Shown here: piece by piece, positions 11,250 to 22,570 of the stretch
How the letters are laid out: every line of letters begins with the position of its first letter
How positions within the stretch are numbered: position 1 is the first letter of the stretch
Made by a program: the position numbers and the translations under genes
NCBI GenBank assembly: GCA_011800155.1
Contig: CM022372.1
Span: 2,356,001 to 2,420,000 of the forward strand
DNA length: 64,000 nt
Source of the DNA: Flammulina velutipes
Taxonomy: Eukaryota > Basidiomycota > Agaricomycetes > Agaricales > Physalacriaceae
Direction: 5' to 3'
The notes under the pieces: model-generated
The model's input: the letters and a program-made list of their open reading frames with translations, nothing else
Databases searched by the model: none
What the model was told of the DNA's origin: nothing

Positions 11250-11916
11250 GGGAGCAAGTCAAGAGAGGATTATGGTAGCTATACACAGAGAAATAGGGTC
11301 GGCCCGTACATTCCGAAGCGTCGGAGACGTCAACGGGATGCCAATATTAAGAGATCTAACATACCGATAACTTGCGGACTAGGCGGGATGTGATTCTATA
11401 GACGATATGTAGCACATATCAAAAAAATTGTGCAAAATGTCATTTCAAGGGTTCACTTGAATATGACTTTTCCGTAAGACATGCAAAGCCCATTCCGTTT
11501 GCTTGCTGTTATCAACTCCCCAAAATCATGTTATAACCGATGTATACACCCTGATACTACCATGAACACTCATCCAAACGTTCACAAACCAAGAATTAGC
11601 TTCTGTATTGTCGTTTATGTGCTCGAGAACATGCATTCTATAAAGTACAGACTCATATCAGGCCTTATAGAATGCAATACTGTCAGTTTGAGAGCGATTA
11701 AATAAGCAAATAGTGTTAAAGTGTTATCTGGAGCAAGATTCTGGACCATTGCAACTCAGAGACATGAACAAGACAGCATTTTGGGTTGTGCGACGCCACA
11801 GCGGCAACTGCCGAAGTGAACGTTCTTACGCCAAAACCATCCAACATCACGTCCTCAAGGTCATAGGGCTCGCAATACCAGTAAAATCATGATTTTTAGA
11901 TACAACATCGTTTAAA
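11250..11916. other. Intergenic, no gene seen
   Basis: AT-rich spacer upstream of the gene at 9971-11249 and downstream of the gene at 11917-12874. No frame has splice support. Two related stretches, atgcattctataaagta and ccttatagaatgcaat (11632-11672), form a weak inverted repeat. Confidence 0.45.
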
Positions 11917-12874
11917 CTACGCCGGGAATGCTCGAGTAAGTCCACCTTCAACCGCCATCTGGTATGCTCGACGTGCAGTCATCTCATCTGTGTACGAGTT
12001 ATATACACCACCTGGTACACCAATAGTCAGAATGGCGCTTTGGATGCTGCAGAGCATTTCCATCAGCAAGTGGGTACATACACAATGAATAGGAATGTAC
12101 ATACGAGCAGCGATAAATTCCCGGAACCACCCCAATCGTGACAACATACCATCTGTCCGTGATTGCACCATCACGCAGACATTCTAAAACGTCCAGATCC
12201 TCAGGGATTGGAAAAGGATGGTCGCCACCCGATTCGCTGCTTGTCCACCCATGAGCTTGGGCGTGTGTAAATGCAGCCTGGGCATGCTGTACAGTGCAAT
12301 AACCCTGATAAATGGCGCGAGAAAAACCAGAGACGGAGGCCTCGCAGTCGTTCCTATGACACAACTTAGTCGAACAGCCAGCCATTGAAGAGAGATTAAT
12401 AGTACCAGGATACATAAACAGCGGGCTCACGACCGACGAAGACGACATACGCCTTGGCTTTCCCCCGGGGTTTGAGGCGTTTCTGTACCGCCTGAACAGG
12501 CACCCCGCGGGTATTGTGAAGGAACCCCGCTTCTTCCCTAACCCGAAATCAAATTAGATCAGGCGAACGACAGCCCAGTATGCGTACCACTGTGCGGTCA
12601 TTCGTGTCCCGTCTGGAGCACGGATTTCATAGAGAGTATGATCGCGGGAATCTCGAAGAGAGAGCTCCTCCAATAGAGTGTGGAGGTCATCAGCTGGGGG
12701 TTGTGGCTCAATGTCGGGGGCTGATGCGGAGGCTGTCGACCCAAGCGATGACACAGACGAGATAGTCGGACTCGGAGGGATACTGTCGTCACTGCTTGAT
12801 ACTTCTTCAAATGTCTCTGTGGGATCGTCGTCGCTATCGGACGAGACGGTGATGATATGGTTGAGTCGAGGCAT
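11917..12874 (-). CDS. Protein with two viroplasmin / RNase H1 N-terminal-like domains
   Basis: Four exons (12874-12588, 12537-12406, 12353-12105, 12046-11917) sum to 265 aa. The N-terminal 75 residues are Ser/Asp-rich and disordered. Domain 1 starts with KAYVVFVGREPAVYVSW and continues VSGFSRAIYQGYCTVQHAQ. Domain 2 starts RWYVVTIGVVPGIY and ends YTDEMTARRAYQMAVEGG. This YVVxxGxxPGxYxxW ... GFxxAxYxGYxTxxxAxxAF pattern is that of the small RNA/DNA-hybrid-binding domain found at the N-terminus of eukaryotic RNase H1 and in caulimovirus viroplasmin. No RNase H catalytic domain follows. Agaricomycetes carry many such stand-alone proteins of unknown role. Start at MPRLNHI (12874); no upstream in-frame ATG was found. 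Confidence 0.7.
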
Positions 12875-12962
12875 CGAGATGGTAGTTGAAGAGACAGAGA
12901 TCACTATCGTTTGTGGCAAAGGTACACGGGTCACGTAATTACTGGACTTGGTAGCTGGGATT

Positions 12963-13640
12963 TTAATCAGAAGCTCGCATCAACAAGTAAAGATAACCAG
13001 TCAGCAGCAATGCAAGGGTTCCAATTACAACACGCCAGTTCGCTGCGATGATAACTTGCCTGTGTAAGAGGGATGAATGTTTGGGAGGCAAGAAAAAGAG
13101 ACGAAACGTACGAGCGACGTTGTCTGACACGGCAGATCTTAACCTCTCCAAGTGCGTTCATGCGATTGAATTGTTGAACCGCATGAATTTGGCTTTTGGC
13201 CTTGAATTTATAGCCCTCGGTGATCCCGTTGGTGAACGATGTCGCGATTGAACTGAGAAAATAGTTCAGTAGACAACACAAAGAGAGGGAAAGAAAATAC
13301 CTGTCAAGCAAAACACCAACACGGCTACCACGAATGACGACGTAGAAAACGGGTTTCTTGTTACCCTCGACGACGCTGACAGAGATGCGGACTGGAGCTA
13401 TATCCATGGGTGGGACCTGCTCGAACGCACGTCCTACAATCCATGGACACGTCTCTGATTGATACACGACACCAGGCTCGAGAAAATACGGAGCCCCGCG
13501 ATCAAGAGATGCTGAGTGGTGTTGAGCATTGGACACGAAGTAGAAAATCAAACAGACATACGGATAAATGCCTTCTCTGCCACAGTCTGCGGCGCTGGGT
13601 GACCAGCGCTGGAGGCTTGGGGAGAGAAAAAAACGGACAT
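12963..13640 (-). CDS. Viroplasmin/RNase H1-N-like domain protein with C-terminal membrane anchor
   Basis: Four exons (13640-13562, 13511-13301, 13252-13112, 13059-12963) sum exactly to 175 aa, with start MSVFFSPQASSAGHPAPQ. Residues about 82-145 carry FYVVIRGSRVGVLLD followed by SFTNGITEGYKFKAKSQ and ALGEVKI, the viroplasmin-like pattern. The last exon encodes a hydrophobic segment VVIGTLALLLTGYLYLLM close to the C-terminus, so the protein is probably tail-anchored with the domain in the cytosol. A membrane-anchored stand-alone domain of this type is unusual. It is divergent from the family P gene at 13796. Confidence 0.65.
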
Positions 13641-13795
13641 GATGTGCGGAAAGAAAGAAACAGACGCAACGATCACGAAAATAATCGGGAATAATAATTT
13701 TTCTGTTTGATTGCGTGGCGTATTTCAAAATAGAAACCTGACGCAGATACGCCCTGCGCCATGCGAAACCTGTGACCTGTCCACCAACCTTGTTT

Positions 13796-16356
13796 ATGAT
13801 GACCGCCTCCCCGAGCGCGAGTGCGTCCTCCGCCAAACACAAAAAGAAGACCACCACACCATCCGCAAAAGCTCAAACACTCGCCGGTGGAGTATCTGCG
13901 AAGAAGAAAAACCGACACAAGAAAATCCCGAAAGAGGAGCGCAAGAGCAACAAGGGGTGGGCGGAAGGGAAACGTGAGGAGCTGCTGCAACAGCTGGTGC
14001 CCGCATTCATTAAAGCTCGCAAGGAAGGGTGGCAACCAGAGGCGCAGAAACTCCTGGATATCCAAAACTGCTATCACCACCATTTCCCATATCCAATGAA
14101 GGATAGCGAGGAGCCCATCGACATTGTTCTCGATATTTCGTTGACGAAGAGACCAGCTCCTCCCACACTGAGTCCTGATGAACAGAAGCAACGACTGGAG
14201 TATATTCAGATGTACAATAAGGTGCGTGCATATTTTCGTCGCCCGAGTGAAGTCTGATGGGAAGTCCCCTAGCGTATTGCTAAATGGATTCGACGTGTCG
14301 CCAGCGCGGAGGATGGAAATTCAAGCATTCCTCGTCGTAGCCAGGCCGACTTCACGCTCAACAAAATCCTTGGGTCGATGGAAGCCCCCGCCAAGAAAAG
14401 GGCACGCTCGGTCATACAACACTGGCTGCATGAAAATTGGACCAAAGACGTTTGTCTTGCCGACATTGTGGCCAGTAGATGGGAGGAGCGTCCGGACCTG
14501 TCGGTGACTGCCCAGCCTCCGCAGTTCCGAGTGACAGTGGCGAATGAGCTGTTCGAGCAGTTGCCGGAGATGGAGAAGGCGTCGTGGGAGGAGAAGACGA
14601 AAGAGTTTGCCGCGAGCCTCAAGGACAAGGATGTCGACAACAACGACAGCGTCTCAATTGATCCTGTTACAGTTTCAGTGTGAGTTGCATCGCTGTCATC
14701 GAAGTTCGTGTGCTGACCTTCCATTAGGGCGGCCTCCATCGCACCTTCTTTACTTTTCCGAGTCTCACGGGCAGTAGAGAAACATACCAGCACCAAGATA
14801 TTCTCCCTCATGGCCGGACCCATGGCCTCCTTCAATGGTGATATTGGCTTCTTGATGTATGGTTTTTTTATATTTCGTGGAGAACAAGATCTGACGCGGA
14901 GCTTAGGATGAACGGGGAAAAAAATAAAGCAGACGTACCTCAGACGTTTCCTGAGTTTATCGGTCGAGAGAAGACGAATGAGTTGAAGGAGATGTATAAG
15001 TCGTGGATTTCGACGTGCTTCACGGAGGAGGAGAAGAAAGCCGTAGTCGTGAAGGATGTCTCCGTGCCGGACTGGGAGCAACACTTCGAGCGCCTAACAT
15101 TCCCCCCGAAGAGCAGGTACACGGACACGGAGAAGGAAGAGATGGACAGGCGCGCAAAGATTGCAGTCAAGGCAATGAACCACTTGTACGACAATGGACG
15201 ATATGTCCCGGAGGGTGATGAGGAGCTCTATTACGCAGGCGTGGCCTTGATAGAGAAGGGAGAAATGGAGGATCCAAGTGGGTTCGTGTCTGCGTCGACA
15301 CCTCCTCCCCCTCCTCCTGCTGCTCCCACGACGCCTGCTGCTGCTCCCACTGAGGACGGGGTCGTTCCGCCCCTTCCCGAACGGGACGACGACGTTATCC
15401 CTCCCCTTCCCGAACGGGACGACGACGTTATCCCTCCCCTTCCCGAACAAGACGACGACGTTATCCCTCCTCTTCCCGAACGGGACGACGACGTTATCCC
15501 TCCCCTTCCCGAACAAGACGACGACGTTATCCCTCCCCTTCCCGAACGGGACGACGACGTTACCCCGCCTGCTCCCCCGCCTGCTCCCCCGCCTGCTCCT
15601 GCTCCCCCGCCTGCTCCCGCTCCCCCGCCTGCTCCTGCTCCCCCGCCTGCTCCCGCACAAGACGCCATTACCCCGCCTGCTCCCGCTCCTAAGCATGTCG
15701 ATGTTGGAAAAACTGGTGCGAAGCGACCTGTATCGCCCACATCGTCGTTCCCTCCAGCGAAGCGGGTGACACCGCCGCCAAGCGACACTGGCAGTTCAGC
15801 CGAGAGAGTCAAGCAGGAAGTGGCGAAAGAGAAAGATGGAGGTCTTGCATGGACAGTGTCTTGCTTGACTGAGTTTGCGTCCGTGACGGGAGGAAAGGAG
15901 CTGGGACCGCTGTTGCTGAGTCTGTTACAGTTAGAACGGGATTTCCAGGCGAAGGGGAAGAGAGGATCACCTAGGCAAAGTATCTCGAGTGCCCACCGTC
16001 CGGCATTGGTCGGCGTCTGGATGAAGGCGGGGCGATGTGATCGTCCTGCTGGACAGAACCTAAACGTGCCAGCCGCGCAGGTGGAAAAATTTGAAGATGA
16101 TATGCGGAAATGGTGGGACACCATGCAGCCTGCTTGGAGGGTTAAGGACAACGAAGGATATTGGAAGATGGGTTCATACGGTACCGAATGGGGCCAGATG
16201 ATGTGTCCAGGAAGGAATGGCATGCTGTCCATGGTAGCAGCGTTGTCGTGGTGGGGGCGACAAATTTTGACTGATAAACGCGAGGCTAAGCAATGGAGGA
16301 TGATGGTGGTTGATGTCAAGTGGATGATTGACGGTTTGATCGCTCAAAGTGGATGA
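13796..16356 (+). CDS. Family P protein, copy 2 (Pro-rich repeat linker)
   Basis: Four exons (13796-14221, 14273-14679, 14728-14856, 14907-16356) sum exactly to 803 aa. Start MMTASPSASASSAKHKKK is a basic, disordered tail. Then come KGWAEGKREELLQQLVPAF and a helical region; an HMG-like piece FEQLPEMEKASWEEKTKEF; a 129-nt exon with FSLMAGPMASFNGD; a conserved region FIGREKTNELKEMYKSW; a minisatellite-encoded PPLPERDDDVI repeat and PPAPAP tract; and the C-terminal domain with KWWDTMQPAWR and LSMVAALSWWGRQ. The AGP exon is 129 nt with phase 2 at both ends, exactly as in copy 1, which supports common descent. No enzyme motif is seen. Confidence 0.7.
15358..15662. repeat. Coding minisatellite: 33-bp units then 12-bp Pro/Ala units
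   Basis: About six units of 33 bp (each cccttcccgaacgggacgac then gacgttatcc and variants) at 15370-15560 encode the 11-aa repeat PPLPERDDDVI, alternating ERDDD and EQDDD. They are followed by a run of cctgctcccccg-type 12-mers to about 15655 that encode PPAPAP. Units are a multiple of three, so copy number can change in frame. Confidence 0.85.
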
Positions 16357-17544
16357 ATTGTTGTATTCGAATTTACATCACAAATAGGTAAGTAAGTCAT
16401 TAGTACTTCGGTGGTAGGTAGTATGTGTCATTAGAATTTTAAAAAATACGTGGTTAGGTGGTGTATTCCGCCAAATACTTCAAGAGGCAGTTTCCATTCA
16501 ATCTCGCTGGCGCAATGCAGGAAGCGGGCGCTGAAATCGCAATATGGGATTGACCGTACAGCGGGGAATGCCGGGACATGGGCGAGTGTGGCGCATAAAC
16601 TAAAACTAAAACATCGAAGTCGAACGGGATCTGCGGAGAACACCGGGAAGTGGGATTGGTCAGCTGAGGCGGCGCATTCCATGGAAGGGTGTGGTGCCGC
16701 AACGAACAAAAGGACGATGCCATTCCCGCGGTCCGCAGAGGTATGGACGCCGAGAGTGCTAGACGTGGCGTAATCCCTGGAACAATTCCAGTGTCAGGGT
16801 ATAGTGTGTGTGGCGCAATGCGGCAACAATTGATAACAAGTTCCAAGGTGCTATGGGACGATTATCCTGTTTATTCCGGAATGTGGGTGTTGATGAGGAA
16901 TTACAGGTGGTACCAACTGATGTGGGGAGCGTCGAAAGTGTCGGCTACTGGCGCAATGTGGCGCAATTTTCGGCTGTTTGTCCCCAATGACGATGCCTTT
17001 GAATGTGTGCTAAGTGGTTGTATCAAATGCTAACACACAAGCGCTGCAATGAGGCGAGAGGCGGCGCTGCCGGAACCTGAGCTGGTACGACGGGAAATGC
17101 CGGGAGTATTATTGGGCAATTCGGCGAAATATAATTGAACGGTGTCTCAACGTCATAGCATGCCGCTGCCGTGCCGCGACCAGATTGGGATGTCCACATG
17201 CGGACAATGTCCCTGTGGCTGTGCGACCGTTCGGATCTATCTGGAAGTTTAGCAATATATCACCCTGATATATCCGGGGTGAGAATAGAAAATATGGACA
17301 GCCACTGCTCTATGTTGTGCACTGTAGCGCACCTTACCAGGGGAGGAGGGTGGTCATGACGGGTTTTATGGAGGCTACGTTGCTACGGAAGGCTGACCGA
17401 GATGTCCTCCTCAGCGAGGGGATCGTGGAGCTTTCATAGACAGTTATACACTAATTATACTGCGCTCTTTGTTTTCTAAAATCCTTATACCGTACACTGA
17501 GTAGCAAGAAATAGGTAATACATTGCAAGAACTATGTTAAACTA
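16357..17544. other. Intergenic, rich in the motif tgtggcgca
   Basis: No coding frame with splice support. The motif tggcgca and close variants recur at about 16590, 16673, 16812, 16954 and 16962, often next to gggaatgccggga-like phrases. This is unusual for a spacer. No RNA gene seen. Confidence 0.5.
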
Positions 17545-17789
17545 TCAAGCTAGCGAGAGAGCCAGTATAGTAGCACGAAAATCATCAAAAGCCCGTTGCC
17601 ACGTCGTCAACTCCATGCTCGAACAGCCCCAGTGGAATAGACCCAAAGTTAGTGCGATTAGCCCGTGCTCGCCACCACAACGGAGGGCGGAGAGTGCTCG
17701 GCCGTCTCTGCTCGTTGAGGGCGAAGGTGCGCTGGGTCCGTCCGGTTGAACTGCCTTCCACCAACCAAGCCACTTCTCAGAGTAATCCT
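17545..17789 (-). pseudogene. Family P copy 3, 3' part (cut off by retrotransposon)
   Basis: This is the C-terminal coding end of the gene that continues at 32803-35588. Reading across the aggat target duplication, the frame runs from GDAKD straight into YSEKWLGWWKAVQPDG, then GEHGLIALTLGLFHWGCSS and TTWQRAFDDFRATILA before TGA at 17545. That is the same Trp-rich C-terminal domain as in copies 1 and 2. It is separated from the rest of its gene by the 15-kb element, so the host allele is disrupted. Confidence 0.75.
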
Positions 17790-18579
17790 ATAGATCTCTT
17801 AACGAGTCTGAGTTCGTTGTGATGTTGAGGGGACTACCCGGTGGATTCCTGCTCTTGTTCTGGCGCACCGAGGTCGCAGACCTTGGTAGGTGAAGAAGTC
17901 GGGCAGCGAGCTGTCGCAGACGACGGTTGCGCTTCCAAGTACGCGTTCGTCGAAGTACTAACGCGTGCGCGAAAGTATAGGTTCCAAAAGTCTCTCGACA
18001 GTTGCAAGGGGCTTCTGTGTTGATATTGTGGGGTGATAATTCTATCTATGTGTTTCTACGACATGCTACAGTATTTATACTGTACGCTGTCGGCTTTCTC
18101 TTCCGTCTAGTTCTACGCTTAGGCCTCTCGATGCCTGCGTCATGTACCCTGATCGAGCGATCGTGCGACGATCCGGGGTTTGAGTCCGTGATGTGATTGG
18201 CGTTCCGTCGCGTCGAGTCAGACCACCTCGCGATATGACTCTTCGAGGGTGGTAATTCTCTCCGTTCCTGTCGGCTTTGGCATCCAGATTCCCGAAGGTG
18301 CCTGGGCGCCATGCATGGCGCACAGCCTTGGTGTAATCTCTTCCCATCGATCTGGATCTTCTCGTTATCGATCGTTGCAATCCATCGATTAGTTCGGTAG
18401 CTTCCGTGTTCTGAAACGTCCATGCTTGTGCCGTGTGAAGTGCTGCGCCATATGTTCCTAATGCGGACGCGCCGTGGATGGCGCGTTCACACGTTCCGAC
18501 CTATATGGCGCTGGCGCCGTCGTGCGCCACACCCATGTTTAGTATCAGTTCTGCACTCAGCCCAAGTGCAGGCTGTACA
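17790..18579 (-). repeat. 3' LTR of the Ty3/gypsy element
   Basis: 790 bp, matching 32013-32802 except at about 17921 (c/t) and 17928 (t/g). In the element's direction it begins tgtacagcc and ends agatctat. Preceded by the polypurine tract. Confidence 0.9.
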
Positions 18580-18592
18580 TCTCCCCCCAACT
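18580..18592 (-). promoter_or_regulatory. Polypurine tract of the retrotransposon
   Basis: Minus-strand agttggggggaga directly abuts the LTR start tgtacag. This is the position and composition expected for the plus-strand primer of reverse transcription. Confidence 0.7.
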
Positions 18593-18717
18593 TGAATGTG
18601 AACTCCTCCATGGTGTGAAATCGGCGAATTTGTCCTAATCGGTGTGTCCGCGCCATAAATGTCGCAAGGATTTGGCTCCGTCTTCCATTCGGTAATTCCT
18701 GTGGCGAGGGGTGGCAC

Positions 18718-18724
18718 TATAAAG
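18718..18724 (+). promoter_or_regulatory. TATA box of antisense gene 1
   Basis: tataaag lies 83 bp upstream of the ATG at 18801, on the strand opposite to gag-pol. It suggests the accessory gene has its own promoter just inside the 3' LTR. Confidence 0.5.
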
Positions 18725-18800
18725 AGGGCCGCGCGGATAGGAAAATTTCCCAGCCAACGCTACCATCTCAAGCCCCAAAGCCTGAAAAAAAATTTCCACC

Positions 18801-19962
18801 ATGTCCAACACTCCCAACGCCGCTTCTTCCCCAATCGAGAACCCAGTTGTTCAGCAGCGCTACGATGAGCTTGACCGTCTCATCAAATGCGCCCTTAGCA
18901 CTGTCAAGGCGCACGAACATTTTGGCTTGGAGCTGTCCCCTAGGCAGCTTGAGGACTACCTCTCCATCTTCCGCAGCCAATATGCAAGTCCCTTCTCTCG
19001 ACTCATCTTCTCCTCCTTCCTAACCATTTCCCAGGCAGACGTTCGCGAGCTGAACGCAGCCCTCGTTGCTGCTGGTCATCCCCACTTGGATTGCACCGCT
19101 CTCGACGTCCTCGCTTAGCGCCAGCTCACCCAAATTGTGAACTTCATGTGGAGCCACCGTATCTTCCTTTTGATCGTAAACAATCCCAGGTGGGATTTGG
19201 ATGCAGAGGCGCTGTCGCAGCGTGCGCAGGATAGCACGCGTCTCCGCTGTCTCCGTGGATGGGGGTGCATTCCCGACGTGCAGGAACGTCCTCCTTCGCT
19301 TAGGAACCGTCCGTTGTCCCACCCGGCGTCGGGTACGTCGTCCTTCGAGCCAGTCGCAGCCTTCATGACCTCCGTTGTCCAGAATCGAGTGGTCTCTTCC
19401 TCAGCCGTCGACAATTGGCGATCCTCAGTCAGGCCGTCGGTCAGGCCGTCGCATCTTCCATCTCGTCCCTCCAATCTCCGCCCCCACTCCCCCGCTACAG
19501 TCCTACTCCCAGAGTCGCGTTTACCCAGCGCATAACCAGGTCAGAGAGGGTCGAGGACCCCGAGATCCAGTACTTGGGTCGACGGCGCCAGAGCCATGGG
19601 GCGACCAGCGCGCACGTCGGGGGTCCCGGAGAGACCTAGGAGCGCGCCTTCCGGCTCGACACGCCTCGCCTCCAACTACTCTTCCAACCTCCCGGGCCAC
19701 CGGGGCCAATGCACTTGTGGCGCCTTCGACTACAGGGGGTTCTTCCCGACTCCTATCCCCACTCGCGTACCATCCTACCAGTCCTCCCCCTTGGAGTCCC
19801 GTTCCGGGAGTGGTCGCGGACGACAATGCCATTCCGCCCCTCGTGGACGTCCAAACTAGCGATTCCACTCGCGAATCCATGAGCGAAAGTGATGACGAGG
19901 GGGCGGAATACAGGGACCATGCCGATTATGTCAAAAAGGAGTTTGACGTCGACTTAGAGTAG
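18801..19962 (+). pseudogene. Antisense accessory gene 1 carried by the retrotransposon, apparently decayed
   Basis: The frame starts MSNTPNAASSPIENPVVQQ after an accATG context and encodes a helical protein. A 51-nt segment from 18985 (gcaagt ... cccag) looks like a GC-AG intron but is also open. The frame meets TAG at 19116-19118 and then stays open in the same frame to about 19535. Further coding-like Ser/Pro-rich and acidic sequence continues in another frame to 19962 (end EFDVDLE). Either the TAG and a frameshift are damage, or splicing that I cannot resolve removes them. No known domain. It lies antisense to gag-pol inside the LTRs. Confidence 0.45.
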
Positions 19963-20516
19963 TGGTTTTCCTGTTTGTTGTCGTGTAGGTTCGCGCCCGT
20001 AGTTTGAAAGCGAATGCAGTTGATGTATCCTATTTTTCCGAAGTTTTTCCAGTGTACGCGCCTCGGCTCCGTTCCCTTCGCGTCCTTCCTCCTCGTGTTC
20101 GTGATTATAAGCGTGAGTTGCCGATCCCATCCATCAATTTTGTCCAAGTTTGGTATAGTTCGCGCGACGACCAATTCCTTTCCCTGGCCGCGCGTCCCAG
20201 AAAGGCAAGTGCGTCATCACTACCCTTCATCAGTGCAGGCTGTGCAACGCAATGATCGTCCCGTGTCCAGAGTACGCGGTGGTATGTTCTTGTCCAGTTT
20301 CGGGTACTTGGCTTCCAATGTCGGGAGTTCTCCGTGCTTCGATTCCAGTAAGCTTTGGTGTCCGATCCTCTTCTTTGGCAGATTTCCCTTGATAGAGTTC
20401 GTCGGCATCTTCCGATTCGTTGGACGCGTTTGAAACTCCGCTCCATCGTTCTACTTAAATCCGCCACGCGCCTTTTTCTTCTTCCTCTTCCCATCCTTCC
20501 TTCCACTTCATAGACG
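19963..20516 (+). other. Spacer between antisense accessory genes
   Basis: No coding frame that I can support. The last 60 bp before the ATG at 20517 hold acttaaatccg and a pyrimidine-rich tract, a plausible promoter for antisense gene 2. Confidence 0.4.
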
Positions 20517-20991
20517 ATGGAACCCTTGTCTCCTCCAGAATTGCGTCAAGTTCAGTCCTTTATTTTCCGCTGCCAGGCCCTCGTCCTCGATGGTGCCCCC
20601 GCCCTGGCAGCCGCCCTTCCTGGGGTGTATCGCGGTTGGGTGCGTCTCCTTTTTGTTTTCGGTTTTCTTCTCTTTCCTCGTCGTCGGATCAGGCTGATGC
20701 GCTTCCTTCCGTAGGTCGACCTTTTCCATAGTTTGAATCCTGCTCGGGCTCTTGGTCTTCTCGAGCAGCCGCAGATGTCTCCCGTGCTTGCCGTCCTCCG
20801 CCTCGCCCACAACAATTACGACGCTTCGTGGGGCTCGACCTTCGAAGTCGCGCCTTTCGACAATCTCGACTTATGGGAAGATCCCTCCCCCGAGGCGGAG
20901 CAAGGTGACACTGATGAGCTCGCGACCCTCCAGCCTTCTGCTCCCGCCAGTCCTTCGACGACCGCGCGGTCTCTTCCCGTCCCTGTGGAAG

Positions 20992-22212
20992 CACCCTATG
21001 ACCTACTAATAACTAGTTGAACCTTTATAGTGACGGGGACCAACAACTAGTTGCTGGCCGTCACTACGGGGATATAGATTGGCTGGTAGAAATGGCTGGT
21101 CGTCGGGCTGGGGCGGGCTGGCATGGGGCGGGATGGGTACCATATATGAATAGGAATTGATGGGAGCATATAGGGATTGATGGGGAGGGGGAGGAGGAGC
21201 AGGGGATGGGGAAATGTGGCCACACATAAATCCGGACCTAGGGATTGATGGCTACTGATGTCATTGATTGCCCAGGGGGATGGGGGATGGGGATAGGAAT
21301 TGTGGCACCAGGAAAATCCGGACCTAGGGTTTGATGGGGGCAGGGGATGGGGGATGGGGGCAGGGGAAATGTGGCCACACAGGAATCCGGACCTAGGGAT
21401 TGATGGGAACTGATGGGATTGATGGGGGAGGGGATGGGGGATGGGGCAGGGGGATTGGGGGCAGGGGACAATTGTGGCACCAGGATAAATACTGGGCTAT
21501 TGCCAGGGTATGAGGAGGGTATGGGAGGGATGATTGTATGTTGAAAAATAAAATTCTTTCTAACTATCAGAAACATGAATGGGGGTGTGGCAGCTACTGA
21601 AACCAACAATAAAATTATGTGTGGCGCATTTTTAATCGAGGAGCACATACCTCGGATCGACCTGGGGTTGCTCTAGATGTCTTCCTATTGAAAAATAGAT
21701 GTGTGCAGCACAAAGAACCATGTAAAAACACGAAGATTTGGCTGAGAAACAAGCAGAACATTATTGAAAATCCATCAAAAAGCACCAAAAAGGGAGCAGC
21801 ACTTTTCCCTCGCTTGGGGGTGACCTGGAACCACTTGTAGGTCGTCCAGACACCTTTGGGGCATTGTATATGTCACTCAGTTAGGTCCCCAGGTCAACAG
21901 AACCCTTGGATATGATCAAAATGCCAAAAACCCGGACCACTCAGCTTTGGGCCACACTATCAACTTGCCATGACCTGGGGACACCCTATATTCGAAGATA
22001 TATGTATATAATGCTCTAATCATGAGTTAGATGAAGTCTGGAGTGTGAAAAATGCGATCAAAACCTTGGATATACCCCAAATAATGTTCCCCAAGAAAGC
22101 ACATATACCATCAACTTCCCCTGACCTCTGGGTCGTCCCAATATGTTCTATTATCATTATGTATGATGTATGAGCACCCCAGAGGTTCCCCCAGTGTGTC
22201 AAAATGCGAATA
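20992..22212 (+). repeat. Left inverted-repeat arm of the foldback element
   Basis: Pairs with 22571-23793; position sums are about 44785 along the whole arm with a one-base indel. Similarity fades near 22212 (caaaatgcgaata). Confidence 0.85.
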
Positions 22213-22570
22213 GAAATGGTACAATAATTTATATCCCCTCCTTCTACACCAAGAATCACCCCAACTATCACACATCTGAGTGGTGGACTATTGATTTTAA
22301 CATCATACAATGTGTTTTTAGCTTCCCAGAATATGTCCCAGGTTGAACACCCTTCAATATAGAGCATAGACATTTGAGAATTAGTACAAAGATCATATCC
22401 TCACCATGTACCAAAGGGGTGTATCTTCGAGGTCTACCTGTGACCTGGGCCCCAAGATATCATCTATATGATGTCAAATGACTATTAGAACAGTCCTAAA
22501 GATGTAGATATGCGAACCAATGGGTGTACTTCAGGAGGAAGGGTGAATAAGGGTTCACCTATTATCATGA

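Noticed and set aside
15094..16319. Long minus-strand frames opposite family P copy 2
   Set aside because: They arise from the minisatellite and high GC of the sense exon and have no splice or domain support.
16357..17544. CRISPR-like array because of the repeated tggcgca motif
   Set aside because: Motif is too short, spacing irregular and the genome is eukaryotic.
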